Made by a program: the position numbers and the translations under genes
The notes under the pieces: generated by a model
The model's database searches: none
Told to the model about the DNA's origin: nothing
The model's input: only the letters and a program-made list of their open reading frames with translations
Shown: one piece after another, positions 22,057 through 32,882 of the stretch
How positions within the stretch are numbered: position 1 is the stretch's first letter
How the letters are laid out: each line of letters begins with the position of its first letter
From: Boswellia sacra
Lineage: Eukaryota > Streptophyta > Magnoliopsida > Sapindales > Burseraceae
Length of the DNA stretch: 64,000 nucleotides
Direction of reading: 5' to 3'
Assembly (NCBI GenBank): GCA_013180625.2
Contig: SNVD02011141.1
Coordinates: forward strand, 488,588 to 552,587

Positions 22057-25000
22057 ATGATAAGTGAATTTGGACTGTCCTTCACCCTGAAGACACCGTA
22101 TGATGAGCACTATCATGCGGTGATTATAAACTTGGCAAGTTTGGACTATATACAATGGATTCGCGCGCATTTGAGTGCGAGACAACAAGACATGTTTCGT
22201 AATACATGTTTTGGGTTTCTTCTAGACATTCGGGAGCTGTCATTTCCATCTCAGTTGGTGCACAATGTGCTTCTGTGGAAGGTTAACAGAGTGGGCTACG
22301 ATGAAGAGATGTGGTTTCTTATTGAAGGTAAAAATATGGTTTTGAACTACAATGCAGTTAAAAAATAAAATTTCTTTTTTGAGTATCTGGTATTTGTAAT
22401 TATTTTTTTGTTGTCATTATTAGCATCTTATATTTTTTTCCTTCTTTGCAGGAAAACTGATTCGTTTTTCTGCCCACGAGTTTGGTTTGGTTACCGGATT
22501 GACCTTTGCTTCCACCGTGCCACCAATACCGACTGTCTTTAATCTGTGCCCTTTATTGGATACGTACTTCGATGGCGAGGACATGGAGCTCAAGGAATTC
22601 TATGCGAGACTTCACAAATTGAATATCTCAGCTATGCTAGACGAGGATGTTGTGAAGCTGGCCTTGTACTAAGTGCTAGAGCATTTTTTTATGGCAAGGG
22701 ATCGACGTTGAATTGTCTCTCGTGTGTGGTTGAATTTTGTCGACACGCTAGATGATTTTAACAATTATCCATGGGGATCGGTGTCTTTTGATAAGACACT
22801 TAAAGGAATGAAAAACGCTTTGGCCGGGAGGTTAGAAAAGTACAAGAAGCGAGTCGAAGCGAAGTCAGGCCAAGTAGAGAGATATAACTTAGAAGGGTGC
22901 CCCTACGCTATTCAGGTAGATACTGCAAAACAAGTGTGTTGGCATGTTTTTTATTTTCTTTGGCGCACAAATTTAAAAACATAGTGTCACTAAATAACCC
23001 TTATGTTATTAAAGTTTGGTTGTACGAGGTCGTGCCGTACATTGGTGAGACATATGGGCGAGTGGGCAAGGACTTGGAGGGGAGGATACCGCACTTGTTG
23101 AAGTGGGAGACAAAGAAGACCCCATCTAAGGACATCGTCAAGCGTAATGTCCTGCTGGTTAGAAGGCAGGTATGTAAGGTTCCCCTGTCTTATGAACTTT
23201 TCCTGTTTTCGGTCACAACGAATCACTATTTAATTTTATCGAATCATTGTTTAATTTGATGGATTATTTGTTGACACATGCTCGTCCACTTATCGTTTCG
23301 GAGCCACCTGATGCAAAGCGGAGGACACAGTGGTATCCTAGGTTCGCTCAAGTAGTTGGCATCCGGAAAGGTACACATGTAGCCTGGGCGACATATGTGG
23401 ATGCTCCTTTAATGCCCGATGAGAGGATTGAGCCACTTCCGACAGAGCATCCATCAGCTCCATCTCCTACTGGTCAGAGTTCTCTTATTCGACCTGATGT
23501 AGGGTCAGCCAAAGACACAGCCGATCATACAGGTGGTCCACCTACTACTAGTCAGAGTTCCCCTATTATACCTGAGGTGAGGCCAGCCAGAGCCACATCT
23601 AGTCCTGCGGGTGAATGTGTATGATCTCCGTCGCCTGCTTCCCCCCCTGTACGTCCAGCACACGGTCATGAGGATCCTTCCGGAACTCATCCTCCTGGAT
23701 ATAGTCCCGTCGATAGTCCTGATGTGGGGGCAGACATGGACAGAGCCTTTTCCCCCAACAGTCCTATGCCTACCAGGTTTGATAGCTATGGTCCTGGAGG
23801 TGATTCGATTCCTCTGTTGAGTCGCGCGATCACCTGTCGTGACAGTTCCCCCCTGTACACGATGTCCCTTCAAGCTCGAATGTAAGTATTGAGAATTTAG
23901 ATTTGTATACTTATCCGTTTACATTTCTAGTTGGTTGGTTTGTCATGCTGATCGTGAATAATGCTATAGCTAGTCCATGATGGGTTCGAGAGCACAGTTC
24001 TGCGTGAGCTTGCAGGACTCTAGAGCAGATGACACTATTACAGAGGGAGACGCTAATATTACAGGGGGAGAACAAGGAAATGCAGTGGGAGATAGTTCGT
24101 CTGCGTAATGTTGTTGTTCTACTGGGTGGCCATTTCAGATATGCTGACACGGTACGTTGATCGAGTTTGTACACGGATTTAGTGCTTTCCATGATGTCAT
24201 CCCGCTTAACCTAACGTTATGGTTTGCTTTAATACAGGAATCGGATGGAGGTTCCAGTGATGACGATGAAGGTCAGGAATCGGATGGAGGTTCGGGCGAT
24301 GACGGTGAAGGTCAAGAGCCAACAAAACCTGAACCCATGGACACGAGTGTTTGTCCCACTGATCCTTCTCCCACGGCCTCCGTTCTGCTCCTCTGTCAAC
24401 GTTGATTCCCGAGAAAGAATAAACAGAGCCCCTTTGTCAGTCCACTAGATAGAAAGAGGGCGAGGGTTGAGCCACAGCAGAAAGCCTCTGACGAGCAGCA
24501 TGTATAGCCGGAGGCTTTGGTTGTTGAGCCTACAGAGAGATCGTATATTCAGCCACCCGAGGAGCCCATTGTACGTCGTGGTGAGACCACGACACAGGAT
24601 GCAGACATTCTACCCTGTATGGAGCCGTCGACGCAGATCCCATTATTTGACTCATTTGCCCTCATACCAGCTGCTGATTACATCAGCTTTGAGGAATGGA
24701 AGGAGGGGAGGCAGGTCCTATTGATTTTAGCGTCTGCTCCACTGATCGTGAGTTTTCCACGATGATGATGAAGAATTCATCGTGGCTAGCATCTGAGGTT
24801 TGTTTCCTTCCTTGTCGTCTCCTCCAGTATTGCGATATACAATTGCATTATTTATTGAGTGCTATTACTATATGTAGTACATGGATAGCAACACGTGGGT
24901 GTTACGTCGCAGAGCTAGCGAGATGGGCGCATCTGGTGTCCAGAGGTATGCTTTCCTGAACACCAGTTTCTGGGTAGGTATTTGCTAAACATGTGATTTC

Positions 25001-26343
25001 GTTTTAGGATTATTTCTGTTCCTTCAATGTGCTAACCGTACTCATGAAATTGCAGTTAAAAGTGAAGTCAATGTGGGACCGATACTCGAACAGACTGGAC
25101 AAGATTGACTGGCTGGACGAGGATGACATGGTCCAGTATGTCTTGGGGCAGTTGCTTATCACGGGTCGACCATGGTTCGATGTGGACAGGGTGAGTACAT
25201 TAATATTTAATTTGTTAGTACGTGCTATTTTAATTGAAATGCTGTCAATGATTTTTATGTTCTCAATTTTATTTTCAGCTCTATGTCCCTGTTAACATCG
25301 GAGACGAGTACTGGGTGGTAGCCGAGGTGGATTTGATTCATCGTGTCGTAGTCATATATGACTCAGCTATGGCAAACAATTTCACCCACACAGTTAGACA
25401 TACAATTCGGTGCCTGGTAGAGTTGATACCCCGTATGGTGCCAATGGTTGTTTATGGTTAGGGATGGCAAAATCTGGGTGCGGGTGCGGGTTTGGCATTT
25501 CCACACCCGCACCGGATAAAAAAAATTTCCCCGGTCCCCGCAAATCCCCAGATTTTTTTCGGGGTTTTCCGGGTGCGGGTAATTCCGGGTTTTGGAATTT
25601 GACACCCGCACCCGGAAGAAATCCCCGGATTTTCCCCGTTTTTATTTTTTTTAATTTTTCAGGCCTTGAAAATGAATAAATAATATAATATCGGTAAACA
25701 TCTCGTCAGTGTGGGGTTGGCAGCAATGGCAAAGCGCTCATATATTTTGTGTTGTGACCAAGGTTCGAGTCGCAACGTTGCTGGAAATGTTAATTTTAAT
25801 TAAATATACAAAAGAATTGATTAATCAAAATTGTTTGTAAACACTAAAGCATAAAAACCGTGTGGCCTGGTGGTAAACAGCTGAAATCCAAACCAAGGTC
25901 ATGTGTTCGAGTCACGCAAACTACATATTTTTCTTTGTAGATAATTGGGCTTTCCGGGTGTGGGCCGGGGACGGGGTTTTCTCAGCAATACCGTCCCCGC
26001 ACCGCACCCGAGCCTGGGTGCACTTAGCAGCCCCGCACTCGAGCCTGATCCTCGGAATTCCGGGGTTTTCCCCGGCCGGGCCGTGCGAGTAAAGTCCGGG
26101 TACTCGGCCCAACCGGGGAAAACTGCCATCCCTATTTATGGTCATCCTGACTACCCCGCAATCCCATTCGAAATTGAGTGCATCGAGGATTCGTCACAGG
26201 TGCCACAGCAGGAGGCTGGGGGAAGAGCATGCGGTGTGTACTGTTTGAAATACATTGAGTTCCTAGCAGCGGGCGTTCCACTGACAACCATTAAGGCATT
26301 CATGGGGGATGTCCAGCGACAGAGAATGGCGGTACAACTTTAG
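22057..26343 (+). pseudogene. DUF1985-Ulp1 (C48 protease-like) gene of the MULE, decayed
   Basis: Exon 1 (22057-22327, FRNTCFGFLLDIRELSFPSQ, DEEMWFLIEG) and exon 2 (22452 to about 22915, LIRFSAHEFGLVTGL) form a DUF1985 domain joined by a clean GT-AG intron. Exon 2 has in-frame TAA (22670-22672) and TGA (about 22707). A Pro/Ser/Thr-rich linker follows (23250-24600). The C48 domain is spread over about 24866-26343: WFDVDR, YWVVAEVDL, VIYDSA, and RACGVYCLKYIEF with the catalytic Cys codon at 26230-26232. The His expected before the Trp is Tyr (25309-25311). A 676-bp hAT-like element splits the last exon. Intact relatives cleave SUMO-like conjugates; this one is inactive. Confidence 0.82.
25459..26134. 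mobile_element. hAT-type non-autonomous element with tRNA-like boxes
   Basis: Terminal inverted repeats TAGGGATGGCA / TGCCATCCCTA and a perfect 8-bp target duplication TTTATGGT (25451-25458, 26135-26142) define a hAT element. It is GC-rich at both ends (GGGTGCGGGTGCGGG runs) and AT-rich in the middle. The middle contains two A-box/B-box-like pairs: TTGGCAGCAATGG with GGTTCGAGTCGC (about 25717-25775), and GTGGCCTGGTGGTA with GTTCGAGTCACG (about 25861-25917). It lies inside the Ulp1 exon; excision in silico restores MVVYG-HPDYP. Confidence 0.9.
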
Positions 26344-27024
26344 GCATATCACGTTCTTCAATAGGCAGAGGAGGGAGTCTCGGCCGTCACAGAACCTACC
26401 CAGGTTGGGGCCACCACAGGCCATGTCGATGTCGTTTCAGCGGATGTTGAGCCGCAGCCCAGCACGACGCCTTATCGATTTTGTGTCGTGTATATATTTT
26501 GTATAGTTACGCATTTTTGTGGATATATAATTTGTGGATATTTACACATTTTTGTATAGTGTCATATTTTGTTTAGTAGCACATGTTTTCCATGAATAGG
26601 GATTCGAAAACTTGTAAATACATTTTTTCCTGAATGTAATGGTACATACGTGTACATTTATACATGAATGGTTTAGGCACAATACTTTTCATGTTTTATA
26701 CATTGACGAAGCACATAAATTCGTGTCTTAACATGAAGGCTTAATACTTATACAAGAATGTTTTATACCTTAAAATGTGTATGAAATAAAATAAACAATT
26801 AGAGATAAATATGGTCAGGCCAGCACATCTCGTTCAAAGAAGTGAAATGAAGCTGAAATTTATTGAATTTAAATTACCTCATATTTTTGTGGTGGTTGAT
26901 TATGGAATGTAACATAGACAAAAAAAAAACCCTTTGCATACATTTGGTAGACATCATCCCTTGTCATGAAACTTTCACATCGTTTGCAAGTTCGAGACGA
27001 GCTAGACTCACCGACAGAAGGGAT
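26344..27024. other. Space between the two convergent MULE genes
   Basis: AT-rich sequence after the Ulp1-like stop, with no supported gene. It probably contains both 3' ends and the last, decayed part of mudrA. Confidence 0.4.
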
Positions 27025-29731
27025 TCAAATCCTCAGAGGACGACTGGCTAGTCTCCTCATGACTGGCGGTAGAACCACTCTGCTGCGAACCTCCTCAGGA
27101 ACCACCCAATCCTCACTAACTCCAACAGGAACAACTGACAGAGCATATGTATGTAGTAATGTTTCAGTCGTATACCAGTACGCATAATAATCATGGCACG
27201 TCAGTAGATTCATATGTTTGCAAATAGCTAATACATGTGCACACGAAAGCTGGTCAAGATCAAACACCCGGCACGTGCATGTCAATGATGCTAACACTGT
27301 CGTTGCCTCTAACCTCATGCATAGTAAGAGAGATACCACTAACCCTCATACGTTCTCCCTCCTTTAAACGCTCTTCCATCAACTTGTTAGCCCACGACGA
27401 GAGATGTAATTCCAAGTTAGCAAATAACTGTCAACGCTCATAAAACCATTTGCTGCAAGTTGGCCTAGTAATAATCTGCTAACAATGTCACCGGGAGGAA
27501 TCGATGGTGTCACAAGTAACTGTTCATCGACTCAGCTATATTTGTTGTCATGATATTATACCGTCGACCATGAAACTATGAACGTGCCTATTTCTCGACT
27601 CCAATCTCTCGAAGATATGTTGTAGCTGCTGGCATATACGATTCAATTTGTCGCATATGACAGTTGAAATCAGCACGGTGCTATGTCCTTGTAGCTCGAT
27701 AGTATATCTCCAATAATGTCTTGTCCTTGAAAGTTGCATTCAAGTTACCCTTCAGATGATGAGTGCACAATCCATGTAGTGCATGAGAGAAAACTGCTAC
27801 AATAGCTTGTTCAATACTACGATGACGATCAGAAATGAAAACAAGATCTCGGATATTTTGTACAACATGATCACGCAACTGTCTCATGAACCAGTTCCAG
27901 TAGTCATCATTTTCAGAATACCTAACTCCAAATGCCAAGGGGTATATTTGTTTATTTCCATCCATACAAGAAGCCAAAAACATTATACCTCTATAATTTC
28001 TTTTTAGAAAATAACCATCAACTGCGATAACTGGCCTAATTGATGATGCAAATCTAGCAATAGAGGCCCCTAAACTCATAAAAAAATATCTAAAATGGTT
28101 GTTGTCATCAGTTTCTAAAGAAGTTTTGGTCCCTGGGTTTGCTTTCTCAATCATGTACATGTACTGGGGGAGTAGTGTGAACGATTCCTCATGCAATCCA
28201 TGAAACTCTTGCAAAGCTGCCTCCTTGGCCCTCCATGCCTTGTTGTCTATGATATTAACACCCAATGACTCCGAACATCAGACATAATATCCTTTGGACG
28301 ATATATTCTCGATGCCTCAACGAATTTACTCTTAATATGTTTGCCAATGACATGTGCAGTTGCCTATTTGTGATTTGGGTGAAGTCCGGCTCCGGAGCAG
28401 GTGTGATGGTTCTTATACTTTTTTACTTGGAAGAAATGTGAATCGGCTACTTTTATGACACATAAACACCATTTACAGGATTCAACACGGCGGACAACCT
28501 CAAACCTTGTTGCATTGGAGTTCCTCACCTTGAATTGAAAGTTCCGTCTTAGTGCCAAATTCGATAACTTCTCACGAAGCTTCGTTTTGCTGTTAAACAA
28601 CTGCCCAACCCCAACCTCAATCCCGTCAACTATAAAAGATGAAGCATCATCGCCATCGGTGGATGATGAATGCACAATAGGCGGCATCCACCTGAATGTG
28701 TTAGCCTGATGACTATCTTTCTCAGAGCCCAAATTAGCTTCTTTATGTCTATGATTTGCATCCATTCTCGACTCATTATTCGACACCGGATCTTACTGAT
28801 GTCTGTATAGTGGAGGAGTAGGTGCGGAGTGAATTAGAGAAGGAATGGTAAACGGCACATCCTGGTTCACATCATTCAAGATCTCCGTCTGTTCATCATC
28901 ATCAACATGTGAACCGTCTACATCCTGGCCATCAACAATAAAATCATCCAAACCCTCAACATCATTCTTATTACGAATAGTGCAATCGTCATTGTCATCG
29001 TCAACATGCTCACTAACATCATCACTACCATCATCATTATCTTCGTAATCTTCATCACCACCATCATCATCATTAACATCATCACTGGCATTACTAACAT
29101 TAATATTACCTAAACTCTCAAACTCTCTAATGCTATCAAGATGATGTACCAATATCGATGGCATCGACAGGGGCACCCCTTCTTCATTTTCAACTAAGAT
29201 CCCAACTGACTCATGCCCTGCATGCCCTAAATACTGCTCAAACTCAATGCCAACGTCATCATTCAATTGTGGTTGTGCACAAACAGGAGTGGACTCGCTT
29301 AATTGGTTGTTTCCACTTGCTGAGCGAAATATAGAAGGATGAGAAGATTTTTGTCGCCTACGTACTGCATCGGATCCCGACCTCTATCCTCTCTTTTCCC
29401 TATCTTCAACTTTGACAATTAACAGTGCATATGATTGTTGGTCCTCCAAACAATGTTGTATAAAGAAACAAACATCGTTGTCTGTCTCAATAGGAGTTAG
29501 CATTTGCGGAAGACCCTTAAAAGCAAATTGAACCTCTAAACTTATGTTATACCTACGAAGATCCCAACCAATTTCAGTACTAATACAGTCAACCAACTCA
29601 TTATAGGTAGCAGACCTACGAATTATCAATGGCTTCGCCCTCCCACCGGTGTATAAATAACCACCATTCTCTTGCATAGTCCAAGAACCATTGTATAGAA
29701 TAAGTATGGATAAAGTTTCCATTTCCTGCAT
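27025..29731 (-). pseudogene. MULE transposase gene (mudrA-like), decayed
   Basis: Read on the minus strand. 29731-29384 is an N-terminal PB1-like segment (GRAKPLIIRRSATYNELVDC). 29266-28793 is an Asp/Asn-rich acidic linker. 28786-28364 is a MuDR-type DNA-binding domain (VGQLFNSKTKLREKLSNLAL ... CKWCLCV ... HTCSG). 28265-27681 is the MULE transposase core, with catalytic Asp candidates in VIAVDGYFLKRNYRG and FISDRHRSIEQAI and a CTHHLKGN motif. 27339-27025 holds a SWIM zinc finger (CTCRVFDLDQLSCAHVLAIC, CxC...CxH). Domain order is normal for mudrA, but the pieces sit in different frames with stops, and 27340-27680 is badly eroded. Confidence 0.88.
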
Positions 29732-29814
29732 GATAGAGACATATCATATAAGTCCGTGGACAATAAATTGTTACAAAATTGCCTACGAAAGCCACAAAAA
29801 TGACATTTCTGCCT

Positions 29815-30045
29815 AAACGCTCCATGAAACTTGACACTTAACACTCGACAATAAACTCGACGCACGACGACTGACGCTCGACTACCTTGACACATATACT
29901 CGACACACGAACTCGACGAAATTGGCATCCGACACTCGTTACGTTCGGCACTCCACTCGACGCACTAACACGACACTTGATCCTAGACTCGACACAACTA
30001 CTAGACACTCGACATGACTATCCGATATGTCGAGAATTGACATAA
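29815..30045. repeat. MULE right subterminal TCGAG repeats
   Basis: ACTCGACA / GACACTCGAC-type repeats just inside the right terminal repeat, looser than the left array, upstream of the mudrA start. Confidence 0.8.
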
Positions 30046-30391
30046 CCCCTCGACAAATCTCGTCTTCTTCCCCCGTCGACTGCGATACCAGATTCTCTCA
30101 GAACGATTGCCAATTTCGAGCAAATTTTGACAAAAACGGTATTATCTCTAACCTTAGTTCACATACATATCCCTATTTTAAGCTACATAATGCAGTTGAC
30201 AGTTACCAAAACGATAACTAGCGAAAACATTACAACCTAACAAAATTTTCATGCCATTTAGAGAGAGATTAAGGAAAGTTGTTCTTACCTTGTTTGCTCA
30301 GTTTCAGTTGATAAAGTTGTTTCGGACAGTGATGTGTATGAAGGAGTAACTGATTTCTTTGTTTTGTTTACTTTCTTTTTTTTCAATTACA

Positions 30392-30510
30392 TAAGGGTAA
30401 GGGTATTTTAGACTTTTTGTCCATAAAGTGTCTATAGTATGAAAATTTTTCAGGATGTATCCAAATTTCATCAAGGACCCCCTAATTGTGTCCATTTTTT
30501 TAATTTTTAC
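30392..30510 (-). repeat. MULE right terminal inverted repeat
   Basis: Reverse complement of 20952-21066 with a few mismatches and small indels, followed by TTTATTATT, the probable decayed 9-bp target duplication. Confidence 0.88.
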
Positions 30511-30724
30511 TTTATTATTTACACACTATATTTATTTGTGGAGATTTATAAATATATGCGTCTTGTCACCCGACCAAAACAAGAAGGGACTACCGGTAAA
30601 ATAAAGAAAAATTTAAGAATTTTATTTTATTATTTCTACGTGTATATATGTACCTTCAGTTTCTTCTCTATATATAACCCTATTAATTATGGATTGTACA
30701 TATGCAAGCGTTTCCAGACAAACT

Positions 30725-31110
30725 AGTTCAATAGTAGTCCTTTTTATTGTCATTCCCCCAAAATCTTGATAATAGCTAGGATTCACCTATATGTTTTAAC
30801 TCATAGCCTTCAACTTCACTAACATTCCTCCAACGTTTTTGGATTCTCAAAGTATACTTGGTTTCGTAAAAACCACAAATTGTTGTTTGACATACAGCTA
30901 GAACTACAAGACTGTTAATTAGTGATCCAGTAGAACTGTAATTAGACCATGCATATGCAGCCTATTATTATCTAAGTAACGCATTCGTGGATTACCATGA
31001 AAATAAAAATATGGGCATGTTAGTTGTCGCCGAGAACCATAAATTCCAATCGTGGTTGAGTCATAACAGCCAAGGAATATTATACCTGTCGAATATGGAA
31101 AGCTAACATT
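30725..31110 (-). pseudogene. RLP remnant (island-domain and LRR fragments), copy B side
   Basis: Bases 30725-30890 are antisense-homologous to the RLP2 island-domain region (13740-13870), for example TTTTTATTGTCATTCCCCCA against the RLP2 TTTTATTGTCACTGCCA stretch. 30940-31110 matches its LRR region near 14360-14540. The right part is also present in copy A (2124-2275). Too broken to translate. Confidence 0.6.
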
Positions 31111-32882
31111 TATAAAACCAGTTGAAGCTAAATTGCGGGAGCATATTAACACATGACTACACCTAGCTAGCTGGTTAACTACACAAGAGAGTCTAAAAGG
31201 TACGCGGTTTTCAATTAAATGGTGATAACTCGTTCCAGTATCAATTCCAAAACAATTTTTAACGGATTGGGTTGGGTTAGCGGGGGAACCCGTTAACGGC
31301 GGAACCCCAAATTGAGTAAATAAGAGCGTCTTAACTAGTATAAAAGCTTTGAGAGACCACAGACTTTCCTTGGCTTGGAAAGTTAGGCTATGCTGGCTGC
31401 TGTCTTCTTAATTACTATATGATTCCTGGTAATAAACAGAAGTATTTACTAGAAAATAAACCTTCCAGTTTCCACATCTTTGTGAGATGTTCAAGATTCC
31501 CAACAAACTAAATAGTGCTCTCTTTTTGACAAGCTTATCCTTTGAATTGAACCAATTTGAATTCTTATAATGTTGAGGTCTTTTTCTAAGGTTGTTTTTT
31601 TATAGTGAGACAATAACTTCTAATTTTAAAGGATATGCTAATTAATTATGGGATGTACATTAGGGCATCCACTTTATTGACGAAAGAAAAGATATGAAAG
31701 AATATGATCTTGTGACTTGGAGTTTTGCCTCTTTTTTTTCCTTGCTGATGTGTTAGTCATTAATTAACTGCTCATACCTTCTGCTTTTTGAGGCTGGTGA
31801 TGTTAAACCTTCTCAAAGCAACATATAAGAAAAGATAAAAGAATATAATTATCACTTGGATGGGCATTTCACTGAGATTATAATATCTTATGTATCCAGC
31901 AGGGTAATTTTTTTTTCCTAGAACCAATTAGTGATGTATTATCGATTTATTTTAATCTCTAGTCATATCTTTGAAGAAAAACGTACTTTTAATTAAGTTT
32001 GCTATAATCATTATTCAGTAAATAGATGTGATCACTTTATAAATTAATAGAAACTAATATTATCCACATTAATATTGTTATAAACAGAGTACTTGTAATT
32101 GCTTTATATATAGAACGAAAATTTCAACATTGATATATTATTCTTTTCTATAATATAATGACCAACAACCACAAATATAATGGCACCAACACAGATATAG
32201 TTTCCCATCAAATTTTATAATATGAAGGTGGGGATCACTAGCTGGATTAGCTTAAGAAATTAAGTTGATAATGTTCTTAACTTTTGAAAACTTTTGAATA
32301 TAAGATTTTTTTTTTCATCGGTTAACTTTCAAAGGGAGTGCTGTGGTTTGGTCCCCATCTATATTAGAAAATCGTCCGCTTCCTTTATAGTCTATCTTAC
32401 TTTTTATTATGGATAAAATACTAATTTAAAAATAATTTGCATTTAATTAAGAAAAGAATCGTAGAACAATATAAATTAAGTAGAAAAATACCAAATTTTA
32501 ACCTTTTCTATATATATATATTGTCATGAATTAATTGTCATTTAACATTATTTATCCTCGAAGAGATATTTTAGCAGATAAGTAGTTTTTAACAACATAT
32601 CAACATCCTACTATGGCATTATTGGCATAATATAACATGAATACTTGTGTTGCCATACATAGAAATTCGAAAATAAGAGAGTGTGTATAATTGCTATATA
32701 ATTACAATAGAACGATGCTTGCTTTGAAAATGACAAAAAAGAAAATTTACAAACTGCCACATATTATCGAACATTTTGAGCCAAGTTCCCAAAAGATTTT
32801 ATTCGATGATCTCAATTTAATGACCAACACCACAATCTTGCCAAACAGCTTGCAAGAATCAATTCTCACCTAAGACGAGCAA
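31111..32882. other. Downstream flank of RLP1 copy B, no gene seen
   Basis: AT-rich sequence collinear with 2276-4189. No supported gene or transposon termini. Confidence 0.5.

Larger units (their letters stand above)
20952..30510. mobile_element. Mutator-like element (KI-MULE type) with mudrA and Ulp1/DUF1985 genes
   Basis: Long terminal inverted repeats of about 115 bp lie at 20952-21066 and 30392-30510, starting GGAAAAATT / GTAAAAATT when both are read inwards. The flanks TTTATTAAC and TTTATTATT agree at 7 of 9 positions, fitting a decayed 9-bp duplication. Inside are TCGAG subterminal repeats at both ends, a plus-strand DUF1985-Ulp1 gene, and a convergent minus-strand mudrA transposase gene. 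MULEs carrying a Ulp1-like protease are the known Kaonashi/CUMULE-type class. Both genes hold stops and frameshifts, so the element is no longer autonomous. Confidence 0.9.

Noticed and set aside
25700..25930. Genuine tRNA genes within the hAT element
   Set aside because: Only A- and B-box-like strings are visible; I could not fold a cloverleaf with paired acceptor and anticodon stems.
28793..29266. Asp/Asn-rich open frame as a separate acidic-protein gene
   Set aside because: It sits between the PB1-like and DNA-binding segments of mudrA on the same strand and is the usual low-complexity linker there.
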